Assembly (NCBI RefSeq): GCF_933775445.1
Contig: NW_026089530.1
Location: forward strand, 1 to 64,000
Direction of reading: 5' to 3'
Length of the DNA stretch: 64,000 nt
Origin: Argentina anserina
Lineage: Eukaryota; Streptophyta; Magnoliopsida; Rosales; Rosaceae
The notes beneath the pieces were generated by a model. The model was not told where the DNA came from, did no database searches, and saw only the letters and a program-made list of their open reading frames with translations. Of this stretch, positions 14,184-26,000 are shown in pieces; positions within the stretch are counted from its first letter, which is position 1; every line of letters starts with the position of its first letter. Both the position numbers and the translations under genes were made by a program.

Positions 14184-14737
14184 ATTGCAATTTGAGTATC
14201 TTTTCAATTTTCGTTTGAGTATGTTTCTGTAAGGCTTTCTGATGCGAGTTTCTCTTGAATTTTAGAGTGTTTCCAGTGTGGGCGTGTGTTTCTTTCAAAC
14301 TGAGTATCTTTCTATCGTTTAAGTATGTTTACTATTGCAATTTGAGTATCTTTTCAATTCTCGTTTGAGTATCTTTCTAAACGGCTTTCGATGCGAGTTT
14401 TTCTTGAATTTGAGAGTGTTTCCAGTGTGGGCGTGTGTTTCTTTCAAACTGAGTATCTTTCTATCGTTTGAGTATGTTTACTATTGCAATTTGAGTATCT
14501 TTTCAATTCTCGTTTGAGTATCTTTCTGTAATCCTTTCTGATGCGAGTTTCTATTGTATTTGAGACTGTTTCCAGTGTGGGCGTGTGTTTCTTTCAAACT
14601 GAGTATCTTTCTATCGTTTGAGTATGTTTACTATTGCACTTTGAGTATCTTTTCAATTCTCGTTTGAGTATCTTTCTGTAATCCTTTCTGATGCGAGTTT
14701 CTATTGTATTTGAGAGTGTTTCCAGTGTGGGCGTGTG

Positions 14738-14776
14738 TTTCTTTCTTTCGTTTGAGTATGTTTACCATTGCAATCC
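14738..14776 (+). repeat. Monomer junction with 16 bp and 17 bp deletions
   Basis: At 14738-14750 the sequence runs TTTCTTTCTTTCG, omitting the 16 bases that normally include AAACTGAGTATC. The same event is seen in the duplicate copy at 16349-16361. At 14770-14776, GCAATCCTCG joins directly, dropping 17 bases between two CAAT motifs; the duplicate near 16380 keeps them. The second deletion therefore arose after the duplication. Confidence 0.88.
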
Positions 14777-15517
14777 TCGTTTGAGTATCTTTCTGAACGG
14801 CTTTCGATGCGAGTTTTTCTTGAATTTGAGAGTGTTTCCAGTGTGGGCGTGTGTTTCTTTCAAACTGAGTATCTTTCTATCGTTTGAGTATGTTTACTAT
14901 TGCACTTTGAGTATCCTTTCAATTCTCGTTTGAGTATCTTTCTGTAAGACTTTCTGATGCGAGTTTCTATTAAATTTGAGAGTGTTTCTAGTGTGGGCGT
15001 TTGTTTCTTTCAAACTGAGTATCTTTCTATCGTTTGAGTATGTTTACTATTGCAATTTGAGTATCTTTTCAATCCTCGTTTGAGTATCTTTCTGAACGGC
15101 TTTCGATGCGAGTTTTTCTTGAATTTGAGAGTGTTTCCTGTGTGGGCGTGTGTTTCTTTTAAACTGAGTATCTTTCTTTCGTTTGAGTATGTTTACCATT
15201 GCAATTTGAGTATCTTTTCAATCCTCGTTTGAGTATCTTTCTGAACGACTTTCGATGCGAGTTTTTCTTGAATTTGAGAGTGTTTCCAGTGTGGGCGTGT
15301 GTTTTTTTCAAACTGAGTATCTTTCTATCGTTTGAGTATGTTTACTATTGCAATTTGAGTATCTTTTCAATTCTCGTTTGAGTATCTTTCTGAACGGCTT
15401 TCGATGCGAGTTTTTCTTGAATTTGAGAGTGTTTCCAGTGTGGGCGTGTGTTTCTTTCAAACTGAGTATCTTTCTATCGTTGGAGTATGTTTACTATTGC
15501 ACTTTGAGTATCCTTTC

Positions 15518-15667
15518 AATTCTCGATTGAGTATCTTTCTGTAAGGCTTTCTGATGCGAGTTTCTATTAAATTTGAGAGTGTTTCTAGTGTGGGCGTTTG
15601 TTTCTTTCAAACTGAGTATCTTTCTATCGTTTGAGTATGTTTACTATTGCAATTTGAGTATCTTTTC
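15518..15667 (+). repeat. Representative class F monomer (150 bp)
   Basis: Class F has TAAGGC or TAAGAC, TTTCTGATGCGAG, TTTCTATTAAATTTG, then TTTCTAGTGTGGGCG followed by TTTG in place of TGTG. Examples lie near 14.97, 15.57, 16.60, 17.49, 23.57 and 25.21 kb, with a related copy near 27.14 kb. It is confined to the 15-27 kb part of the window. It travels with a partner A monomer that has GTTGGAGTATG and a CAC tail. Confidence 0.9.
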
Positions 15668-17745
15668 AATCCTCGTTTGAGTATCTTTCTGAACGGCTTT
15701 CGATGCGAGTTTTTCTTGAATTTGAGAGTGTTTCCAGTGTGGGCGTGTGTTTCTTTCAAACTGAGTATCTTTCTATCGTTTGAGTATGTTTACTATTGCA
15801 ATTTGAGTATCTTTTCAATTCTCGTTTGAGTATCTTTCTGTAATCCTTTCTGATGCGAGTTTCTATTGTATTTGAGAGTGTTTCCAGTGTGGGCGTGTGT
15901 TTCTTTCAAACTGAGTATCTTTCTATCGTTTGAGTATGTTTACTATTGCAATTTGAGTATCTTTTCAATTCTCGTTTGAGTATCTTTCTAAACGGCTTTC
16001 GATGCGAGTTTTTCTTGAATTTGAGAGTGTTTCCAGTGTGGGCGTGTGTTTCTTTCAAACTGAGTATCTTTCTATCGTTTGAGTATGTTTACTATTGCAA
16101 TTTGAGTATCTTTTCAATTCTCGTTTGAGTATCTTTCTGTAATCCTTTCTGATGCGAGTTTCTATTGTATTTGAGACTGTTTCCAGTGTGGGCGTGTGTT
16201 TCTTTCAAACTGAGTATCTTTCTATCGTTTGAGTATGTTTACTATTGCACTTTGAGTATCTTTTCAATTCTCGTTTGAGTATCTTTCTGTAATCCTTTCT
16301 GATGCGAGTTTCTATTGTATTTGAGAGTGTTTCCAGTGTGGGCGTGTGTTTCTTTCTTTCGTTTGAGTATGTTTACCATTGCAATTTGAGTATCTTTTCA
16401 ATCCTCGTTTGAGTATCTTTCTGAACGGCTTTCGATGCGAGTTTTTCTTGAATTTGAGAGTGTTTCCAGTGTGGGCGTGTGTTTCTTTCAAACTGAGTAT
16501 CTTTCTATCGTTTGAGTATGTTTACTATTGCACTTTGAGTATCCTTTCAATTCTCGTTTGAGTATCTTTCTGTAAGACTTTCTGATGCGAGTTTCTATTA
16601 AATTTGAGAGTGTTTCTAGTGTGGGCGTTTGTTTCTTTCAAACTGAGTATCTTTCTATCGTTTGAGTATGTTTACTATTGCAATTTGAGTATCTTTTCAA
16701 TCCTCGTTTGAGTATCTTTCTGAACGGCTTTCGATGCGAGTTTTTCTTGAATTTGAGAGTGTTTCCTGTGTGGGCGTGTGTTTCTTTTAAACTGAGTATC
16801 TTTCTTTCGTTTGAGTATGTTTACCATTGCAATTTGAGTACCTTTTCAATCCTCGTTTGAGTATCTTTCTGAACGACTTTCGATGCGAGTTTTTCTTGAA
16901 TTTGAGAGTGTTTCCAGTGTGGGCGTGTGTTTCTTTCAAACTGAGTATCTTTCTATCGTTTGAGTATGTTTACTATTGCAATTTGAGTATCTTTTCAATT
17001 CTCGTTTGAGTATCTTTCTGTAATCCTTTCTGATGCGAGTTTCTATTGTATTTGAGAGTGTTTCCAGTGTGGGTGTGTATTTCTTTCAAACTGAGTATCT
17101 TTCTATCGTTTGAGTATATTTACTATTGCAATTTGAGTATCTTGTCAATTCTCGTTTGAGGATCTTTCTAAACGGCTTTCGATGCGAGTTTTTCTTGAAT
17201 TTGAGAGTGTTTCCAGTGTGGGCGTGTGTTTCTTTCAAACTGAGTATCTTTCTATCGTTTGAGTATGTTTACTATTGCAATTTGAGTATCTTTTCAATTC
17301 TCGTTTGAGTATCTTTCTGAACGGCTTTCGATGCGAGTTTTTCTTGAATTTGAGAGTGTTTCCAGTGTGGGCGTGTGTTTCTTTCAAACTGAGTATCTTT
17401 CTATCGTTGGAGTATGTTTACTATTGCACTTTGAGTATCCTTTCAATTCTCGATTGAGTATCTTTCTGTAAGGCTTTCTGATGCGAGTTTCTATTAAATT
17501 TGAGAGTGTTTCTAGTGTGGGCGTTTGTTTCTTTCAAACTGAGTATCTTTCTATCGTTTGAGTATGTTTACTATTGCAATTTGAGTATCTTTTCAATCCT
17601 CGTTTGAGTATCTTTCTGAACGGCTTTCGATGCGAGTTTTTCTTGAATTTGAGAGTGTTTCCAGTGTGGGCGTGTGTTTCTTTCAAACTGAGTATCTTTC
17701 TATCGTTTGAGTATGTTTACTATTGCAATTTGAGTATCTTTTCAA

Positions 17746-18321
17746 TTCTTGTTTGAGTATGTTTCTGTAAGGCTTTCTGATGCGAGTTTCTCTTGAATTT
17801 GAGAGTGTTTCCAGTGTGGTCGTGTGTTTCTTTAAAACTGAGTATCTTTCTATCGTTTGAGTATGTTTACTATTGCAATTTGAGTATCTTTTCAATTCTT
17901 GTTTGAGTATGTTTCTGTAAGGCTTTCTGATGCGAGTTTCTCTTGAATTTGAGAGTGTTTCCAGTGTGGTCGTGTGTTTCTTTAAAACTGAGTATCTTTC
18001 TATCGTTTGAGTATGTTTACTATTGCAATTTGAGTATCTTTCTGAACGGCTTTCGATGCGAGTTTTTCTTGAATTTGAGAGTGTTTCCAGTGTGGGCGTG
18101 TGTTTTTTTCAAACTGAGTATCTTTCTATCGTTTGAGTATGTTTACTATTGCAATTTGAGTACCTTTTCAATTCTTGTTTGAGTATGTTTCTGTAAGGCT
18201 TTCTGATGCGAGTTTCTCTTGAATTTGAGAGTGTTTCCAGTGTGGTCGTGTGTTTCTTTAAAATTGAGTATCTTTCTATCGTTTGAGTATGTTTACTATT
18301 GCAATTTGAGTATCTTTTCAA
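17746..18321 (+). repeat. Trimer duplication with 23 bp subrepeat deletion (offset 426 bp)
   Basis: Class C monomers with AATTCTTGTTTGAG and GTGTGGTCGTG recur near 17750, 17900 and 18176, the outer two 426 bp apart. This equals three monomers minus 23 bp. At 18031-18043 the text reads TTTGAGTATCTTTCTGAACG, missing exactly one 23 bp internal subrepeat. An independent 23 bp loss of the same type, in a class B context, is at 19351-19364. Confidence 0.86.
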
Positions 18322-21300
18322 TTCTCGTTTGAGTATCTTTCTGTAATCCTTTCTGATGCGAGTTTCTATTATATTTGAGAGTGTTTCCAGTGTGGGCGTG
18401 TGTTTCTTTCAAACTGAGTATCTTTCTATCGTTTGAGTATGTTTACTATTGTAATTTGAGTATCTTTTCAATTCTCGTTTGAGTATCTTTCTGAACGGCT
18501 TTCGATGCGAGTTTTTCTTGAATTTGAGAGTGTTTCCAGTGTGGGCGTCTGTTTCTTTCAAACTGAGTATCTTTCTATCGTTTGAGTATGTTTACTATTG
18601 CAATTTGAGTATCTTTTCAATTTTCGTTTGGGTATGTTTCTGTAAAGCTTTCTGATGCGAGTTTCTCTTGAATTTTAGAGTGTTTCCAGTGTGGGCGTGT
18701 GTTTCTTTAAAACTGAGTATCTTTCTATCGTTTGAGTATGTTTACTATTGCAATTTGAGTATCTTTTCAATTCTCGTTTGAGTATCTTTCTGTAATCCTT
18801 TCTGATGCGGGTTTCTATTGTATTTGAGAGTGTTTCCAGTGTGGGCGTGTGTTTCTTTCAAACTGAGTATCTTTCTATCGTTTGAGTATGTTTACTATTG
18901 CAATTTGAGTATCTTTTCAATTCTCGTTTAAGTATCTTTCTGAACGGCTTTCGATGCGAGTTTTTCTTGAATTTGAGAGTGTTTCCAGTGTGGGCGTATG
19001 TTTCTTTCAAACTGAGTATCTTTCTATCGTTTGAGTATGTTTACTATTGCAATTTGAGTATCTTTTCAATTCTCGTTTGAGTATCTTTCTGAACGGCTTT
19101 CGATGGAGTTTTTCTTGAATTTGAGAGTGCTTCCAGTGTGGGCGTGTGTTTCTTTCAAACTGAGTATCTTTCTATCGTTTGAGTATGTTTACTATTGCAA
19201 TTTGAGTATCTTTTCAATTCTCGTTTGAGTATCTTTCTGAAGGGCTTTCGATGCGAGTTTTTCTTGAATTTGAGAGTGTTTCCAGTGTGGGCGTGTGTTT
19301 CTTTCAAACTGAGTATCTTTCTATCATTTGAGTATGTTTACAATTGCAATTTGAGTATCTTTCTGTAATCCTTTCTGATGCGAGTTTCTATTGTATTTGA
19401 GAGTGTTTCCAGTGTGGGCGTATGTTTCTTTCAAACTGAGTATCTTTCTATCGTTTGAGTATGTTTACTATTGCACTTTGAGTATCTTTTCAATTCTCGT
19501 TTGAGTATGTTTCTGTAAGGTTTTCTGATGCGAGTTTCTCTTGAATTTGAGAGTGTTTCCAGTGTGGGCGTGTGTTTCTTTCAAACTGAGTATCTTTCTA
19601 TCGTTTGAATATGTTTACAATTGCAATTTGAGTATCTTTTCAATTCTCGTTTGAGTATCTTTCTGAACGGCTTTCGATGGAGTTTTTCTTGAATTTGAGA
19701 GTGTTTCCAGTGTGGGCGTGTGTTTCTTTCAAACTGAGTATCTTTCTATCGTTTGAGTATGTTTACTATTGCAATTTGAGTATCTTTTCAATTCTCGTTT
19801 GAGTATGTTTCTGTAAGGCTTTCTGATGCGAGTTTCTCTTGAATTTTAGAGTGTTTCCAGTGTGGTCGTGTGTTTCTTTAAAACTGAGTATCTTTCTATC
19901 GTTTAACTATGTTTACTATTGCAATTTGAGTATCTTTTCAATTCTCGTTTGAGTATCTTTCTGTAATCCTTTCTGATGCGAGTTGCTATTGTATTTGAGA
20001 GTGTTTCCAGTGTGGGCGTGTGTTTCTTTCAAACTGAGTATCTTTCTATCGTTTGAGTATGTTTACTATTGCAATTTGAGTACCTTTTCAATTCTCGTTT
20101 GAGTATCTTTCTGAACGGCTTTCGATGCGAGTTTTTCTTGAATTTGAGAGTGTTTCCAGTGTGGGCGTGTGTTTCTTTCAAACTGAGTATCTTGCTATCG
20201 TTTGAGTATGTTTACTATTGCAATTTGAGTATCTTTTCAATTCTCGTTTGAGTATCTTTCTGTAATCCTTTCTGATGCGAGTTTCTATTATATTTGAGAG
20301 TGTTTCCAGTGTGGGCGTGTGTTTCTTTCAAACTGAGTATCTTTCTATCGTTTGAGTATGTTTACTATTGTAATTTGAGTATCTTTTCAATTCTCGTTTG
20401 AGTATCTTTCTGAACGGCTTTCGATGCGAGTTTTTCTTGAATTTGAGAGTGTTTCCAGTGTGGGCGTATGTTTCTTTCAAACTGAGTATCTTTCTATCGT
20501 TTGAGTATATTTACTATTGCACTTTTAGTATCTTTTCAATTCTCATTTGAGTATCTTTCTGTAATCCTTTCTGATGCGAGTTTCTATTGTATTTGAGAGT
20601 GTTTCCAGTGTGGGCGTGTGTTTCTTTCAAACTGAGTATCTTTCTATCGTTTGAGTATGTTTACTATTGCAATTTGAGTATCTTTTCAATTTTCGTTTGG
20701 GTATGTTTCTGTAAGGCTTTCTGATGCGAGTTTTTCTTGAATTTGAGAGTGTTTCCAGTGTGGGCGTGTGTTTCTTTCAAACTAAGTATCTTTCTATCGT
20801 TTGAGTATGTTTACTATTGCAATTTGAGTATCTTTTCAATTCTCGTTTGAGTATCTTTCTGAACGGCTTTCGATGGAGTTTTTCTTGAATTTGAGAGTGT
20901 TTCCAGTGTGGGCGTGTGTTTCTTTCAAACTGAGTATCTTTCTATCGTTTGAGTATGTTTACTATTGCAATTTGAGTATCTTTTCAATTCTCGTTTGAGT
21001 ATCTTTCTGTAATCCTTTCTGATGCGAGTTTCTATTATATTTGAGAGTGTTTCCAGTGTGGGCGTGTGTTTCTTTCAAACTGAGTATCTTTCTATCGTTT
21101 GAGTATGTTTACTATTGCAATTTGAGTACCTTTTCAATTCTCGTTTGAGTATCTTTCTGAACGGCTTTCGATGCGAGTTTTTCTTGAATTTGAGAGTGTT
21201 TCCAGTGTGGGCGTGTGTTTCTTTCAAACTGAGTATCTTTCTATCGTTTGAGTATGTTTACTATTGCAATTTGAGTATCTTTTCAATTCTCGTTTCAGTA

Positions 21301-23051
21301 TCTTTCTGAACGGCTTTCGATGCGAGTTTTTCTTGAATTTGAGAGTGTTTCCAGTGTGGGCGTATGTTTCTTTCAAACTGAGTATCTTTCTATCGTTTGA
21401 GTATGTTTACTATTGCAATTTGAGTATCTTTTCAATTCTCGTTTGAGTATCTTTCTGAACGGCTTTCGATGCGAGTTTTTCTTGAATTTGAGAGTGTTTC
21501 CAGTGTGGGCGTGTGTTTCTTTCAAACTGAGTATCTTTCTATCGTTTGAGTATGTTTACTATTGCAATTTGAGTATCTTTTCAATTCTCGTTTGAGTATC
21601 TTTCTGAAGGGCTTTCGATGCGAGTTTTTCTTGAATTTGAGAGTGTTTCCAGTGTGGGCGTGTGTTTCTTTCAAACTGAGTATCTTTCTATCGTTTGAGT
21701 ATGTTTACAATTGCAATTTGAGTATCTTTTCAATTCTCGTTTGAGTATCTTTCTGAACGGCTTTCGATGCGAGTTTTTCTTGAATTTGAGAGTGTTTCCA
21801 GTGTGGGCGTGTGTTTCTTTCAAACTGAGTATCTTTCTATCGTTTGAGTATGTTTACTATTGCAATTTGAGTACCTTTTCAATTCTCATTTGAGTATCTT
21901 TCTGAACGGCTTTCGATGCGAGTTTTTCTTGAATTTGAGAGTGTTTCCAGTGTGGGCGTGTGTTTTTTTCAAACTGAGTATCTTTCTATCGTTTGAGTAT
22001 GTTTACTATTGCAATTTGAGTACCTTTTCAATTCTTGTTTGAGTATGTTTCTGTAAGGCTTTCTGATGCGAGTTTCTCTTGAATTTGAGAGTGTTTCCAG
22101 TGTGGTCGTGTGTTTCTTTAAAATTGAGTATCTTTCTATCGTTTGAGTATGTTTACTCTTGCAATTTGAGTATCTTTTCAATTCTCGTTTGAGTATCTTT
22201 CTGAACGGCTTTCGATGCGAGTTTTTCTTGAATTTGAGAGTGTTTCCAGTGTGGGCGTGTGTTTCTTTCTAACTGAGTATCTTTCTATCGTTTGAGTATA
22301 TTTACTATTGCAATTTCAGTATCTTTTCAATTCTCATTTGAGTATCTTTCTGAACGGCTTTCGATGGAGTTTTTCTTGAATTTGAGAGTGTTTCCAGTGT
22401 GGGCGTGTGTTTCTTTCAAACTGAGTATCTTTCTATCGTTTGAGTATGTTTACTATTGCAATTTGAGTACCTTTTTAATTCTCGTTTAAGTATCTTTCTA
22501 AACGGCTTTCGATGCGAGTTTTTCTTGAATTTGAGAGTGTTTCCAGTGTGGGCGTGTGTTTCTTTCAAACTGAGTATCTTTCTATCGTTTGAGTATGTTT
22601 ACTATTGCAATTTTCAGTATCTTTTCAATTCTCGTTTGAGTATCTTTCTGAACGGCTTTCGATGGAGTTTTTCTTGAATTTAAGAGTGTTTCTAGTGTGG
22701 GCGTGTGTTTCTTTCAAACTGAGTATCTTTCTATCGTTTGAGTATGTTTACTATTGCAATTTGAGTATCTTTTCAATTCTCGTTTGAGTATCTTTCTGAA
22801 CGGCTTTCGATGCGAGTTTTTCTTGAATTTGAGAGTGTTTCCAGTGTGGGCGTGTGTTTCTTTCAAACTGAGTATCTTTCTATCGTTTGAGTATGTTTAC
22901 TATTGCAATTTGAGTATCTTTTCAATTCTCGTTTGAGTATCTTTGTGAACGGCTTTCGATGCGAGTTTTTCTTGAATTTGAGAGTGTTTCCAGTGTGGGC
23001 GTGTGTTTCTTTCAAACTGAGTATCTTTCTATCGTTTGAGTATGTTTACTA
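18322..23051 (+). repeat. Mixed A/B/C/D mosaic segment
   Basis: This segment consists of A, B, C and the first D monomers (GATGGAG near 19105, 19676, 20871, 22365 and 22660). I saw no clear long higher-order period. Runs of consecutive near-consensus A monomers lie at 21.1-22.0 kb and 22.75-23.2 kb. Local oddities are CATTTGAG for CGTTTGAG near 19326 and an inserted-base GCAATTTTCAG near 22610. Confidence 0.8.
22775..22923 (+). repeat. Representative class A monomer (149 bp)
   Basis: This is a clean example of the commonest class. Numbered from its first base, it carries AACGGC at 25-30, CGATGCGAG at 34-42, TTTTTCTTGAATTTGAGAG through about 43-61, then the shared block CCAGTGTGGGCGTGTG followed by TTTCTTTCAAACTGAG. 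The tail contains three GAGTAT motifs, starting at 96, 115 and 138. Common sub-variants are GTACC for GTATC near position 143, CAC for CAA before the last TTTGAG, AAAGTG for GAGAGTG, GTATGGG for GTGTGGG, TTCTTTAATTTG for TTCTTGAATTTG, and CTGG, CTTG or CTCC for CTCG at the start. Class A occurs from one end of the window to the other. Confidence 0.95.
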
Positions 23052-26000
23052 TTGCAATTTGAGTATCTTTTCAATTCTCGTTTGAGTATCTTTCTGAACG
23101 GCTTTCGATGCGAGTTTTTCTTGAATTTGAGAGTGTTTCCAGTGTGGGCGTGTGTTTCTTTCAAACTGAGTATCTTTCTATCGTTTGAGTATGTTTACTA
23201 TTGCAATTTAAGTATCTTTTCAATTCTCGTTTGAGTATCTTTCTGAACGGCTTTCGATGCGAGTTTTTCTTGAATTTGAGAGTGTTTCCAGTGTGGGCGT
23301 GTGTTTCTTTCAAACTGAGTATCTTTCTATCGTTTGAGTATGTTTACAATTGCAATTTGAGTATCTTTTCAATTCTCGTTTGAGTATCTTTCTGAACGGC
23401 TTTCGATGCGAGTTTTTCTTGAATTTGAGAGTGTTTCCAGTGTGGGCGTGTGTTTCTTTCAAACTGAGTATCTTTCTATCGTTGGAGTATGTTTACTATT
23501 GCACTTTGAGTATCCTTTCAATTCTCGATTGAGTATCTTTCTGTAAGGCTTTCTGATGCGAGTTTCTATTAAATTTGAGAGTGTTTCTAGTGTGGGCGTT
23601 TGTTTCTTTCAAACTGAGTATCTTTCTATCGTTTGAGTATGTTTACTATTGCAATTTGAGTATCTTTTCAATCCTCGTTTGAGTATCTTTCTGAACGGCT
23701 TTCGATGCGAGTTTTTCTTGAATTTGAGAGTGTTTCCAGTGTGGGCGTGTGTTTCTTTCAAACTGAGTATCTTTCTATCGTTTGAGTATGTTTACTATTG
23801 CAATTTGAGTATCTTTTCAATTCTCGTTTGAGTATCTTTCTGTAATCCTTTCTGATGCGAGTTTCTATTGTATTTGAGAGTGTTTCCAGTGTGGGCGTGT
23901 ATTTCTTTCAAACTGAGTATCTTTCTATCGTTTTAGTATGTTTACTATTGCAATTTGAGTATCTTTTGAATCCTCGTTTGAGTATCTTTCTGAACGGCTT
24001 TCGAAGCGAGTTTTTCTGGAATTCGAAAGTGTTTCCAGTGTGGGCGTGTGTTTCTTTCAAACTGAGTATCTTTCTATCGTTTGAATATGTTTACTATTGC
24101 AATTTGAGTATCTTTTCAATTCTCGTTTGAGTATCTTTCTGAACGGCTTTCGATGGAGTTTTTCTTGAATTTGAGAGTGTTTCCAGTGTGGGCGTGTGTT
24201 TCTTTCAAACTGAGTATCTTTCTATCGTTTGAGTATGTTTACTATTGCAATTTGAGTATCTTTTCAATTCTCGTTTGAGTATCTTTCTGAACGGCTTTCG
24301 ATGCGAGTTTTTCTTGAATTTGAGAGTGTTTCCAGTGTGGGCGTGTGTTTTTTTCAAACAGAGTATCTTTCTATCGTTTTAGTATGTTTACTATTGCAAT
24401 TTGAGTATCTTTTGAATCCTCGTTTGAGTATCTTTCTGAACGGCTTTCGATGCGAGTTTTTCGGGAATTCGAAAGTGTTTCCAGTGTGGGCGTGTGTTTC
24501 TTTCAAACTGAGTATCTTTCTATCGTTTCAATATGTTTACTATTGCAATTTGAGTATCTTTTCAATTCTCGTTTGAGTATCTTTCTGAACGGCTTTCGAT
24601 GGAGTTTTTCTTGAATTTGAGAGTGTTTCCAGTGTGGGCGTGTGTTTCTTTCAAACTGAGTATCTTTCTATCGTTTGAGTATGTTTACTATTGCAATTTG
24701 AGTATCTTTTCAATTCTCGTTTGAGTATCTTTCTGAACGGCTTTCGATGCGAGTTTTTCTTGAATTTGAGAGTGTTTCCAGTGTGGGCGTGTGTTTCTTT
24801 CAAACTGAGTATCTTTCTATCGTTTGAGTATGTTTACTATTGCAATTTAAGTATCTTTTCAATTCTCGTTTGAGTATCTTTCTGAACGGCTTTCGATGCG
24901 AGTTTTTCTTGAATTTGAGAGTGTTTCCAGTGTGGGCGTGTGTTTCTTTCAAACTGAGTATCTTTCTATCGTTTGAGTATGTTTACAATTGCAATTTGAG
25001 TATCTTTTCAATTCTCGTTTGAGTATCTTTCTGAACGGCTTTCGATGCGAGTTTTTCTTGAATTTGAGAGTGTTTCCAGTGTGGGCGTGTGTTTCTTTCA
25101 AACTGAGTATCTTTCTATCGTTGGAGTATGTTTACTATTGCACTTTGAGTATCCTTTCAATTCTCGATTGAGTATCTTTCTGTAAGGCTTTCTGATGCGA
25201 GTTTCTATTAAATTTGAGAGTGTTTCTAGTGTGGGCGTTTGTTTCTTTCAAACTGAGTATCTTTCTATCGTTTGAGTATGTTTACTATTGCAATTTGAGT
25301 ATCTTTTCAATCCTCGTTTGAGTATCTTTCTGAACGGCTTTCGATGCGAGTTTTTCTTGAATTTGAGAGTGTTTCCAGTGTGGGCGTGTGTTTCTTTCAA
25401 ACTGAGTATCTTTCTATCGTTTGAGTATGTTTACTATTGCAATTTGAGTATCTTTTCAATTCTCGTTTGAGTATCTTTCTGTAATCCTTTCTGATGAGAG
25501 TTTCTATTGTATTTGAGAGTGTTTCCAGTGTGGGCGTGTATTTCTTTCAAACTGAGTATCTTTCTATCGTTTTAGTATGTTTACTATTGCAATTTGAGTA
25601 TCTTTTGAATCCTCGTTTGAGTATCTTTCTGAACGGCTTTCGAAGCGAGTTTTTCGGGAATTCGAAAGTGTTTCCAGTGTGGGCGTGTGTTTCTTTCAAA
25701 CTGAGTATCTTTCTATCGTTTGAATATGTTTACTATTGCAATTTGAGTATCTTTTCAATTCTCGTTTGAGTATCTTTCTGAACGGCTTTCGATGGAGTTT
25801 TTCTTGAATTTGAGAGTGTTTCCAGTGTGGGCGTGTGTTTCTTTCAAACTGAGTATCTTTCTATCGTTTGAGTATGTTTACTATTGCAATTTGAGTATCT
25901 TTTCAATTCTCGTTTGAGTATCTTTCTGAACGGCTTTCGATGCGAGTTTTTCTTGAATTTGAGAGTGTTTCCAGTGTGGGCGTGTGTTTTTTTCAAACAG

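Larger units (their letters stand above)
14335..17872 (+). repeat. 11-mer duplicated, second copy with two extra monomers
   Basis: The left copy starts at 14335 and the right copy at 15946 (offset 1611). After a 17 bp deletion private to the left copy the offset becomes 1628 (15050 and 16678, 15199 and 16827). After a B+A pair present only in the right copy (about 16976-17274) the offset is 1927 (15348 and 17275, 15647 and 17574). The changes of 17 and 299 bp (149+150) account for all three offsets. Class F and TTTCTTTCG/ACCATTGC variants mark the block. Confidence 0.85.

Noticed and set aside
22808..22816. RNA polymerase III B-box-like TTCGATGC in class A, hinting at a tRNA or SINE origin
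   Set aside because: It matches the TTCGA..C core but lacks the leading GG and the final C, and no A box or tRNA fold is seen upstream. Other classes lack it.
22808..22824. CENP-B box-like sequence around TTTCGATGCGAG
   Set aside because: Only the TTCG half fits the TTCG....A..CGGG pattern; the CGGG half is absent in every class, and classes B and C lack TTCG as well.
22754..22936. Many plus-strand open frames of 60 codons, one per class A monomer
   Set aside because: They start at TTG, not ATG, run through one monomer and end at the TGA of CGTTTGAG. Because 149 is not a multiple of three, the frame shifts every monomer. They are a by-product of the repeat, with no recognisable domain.
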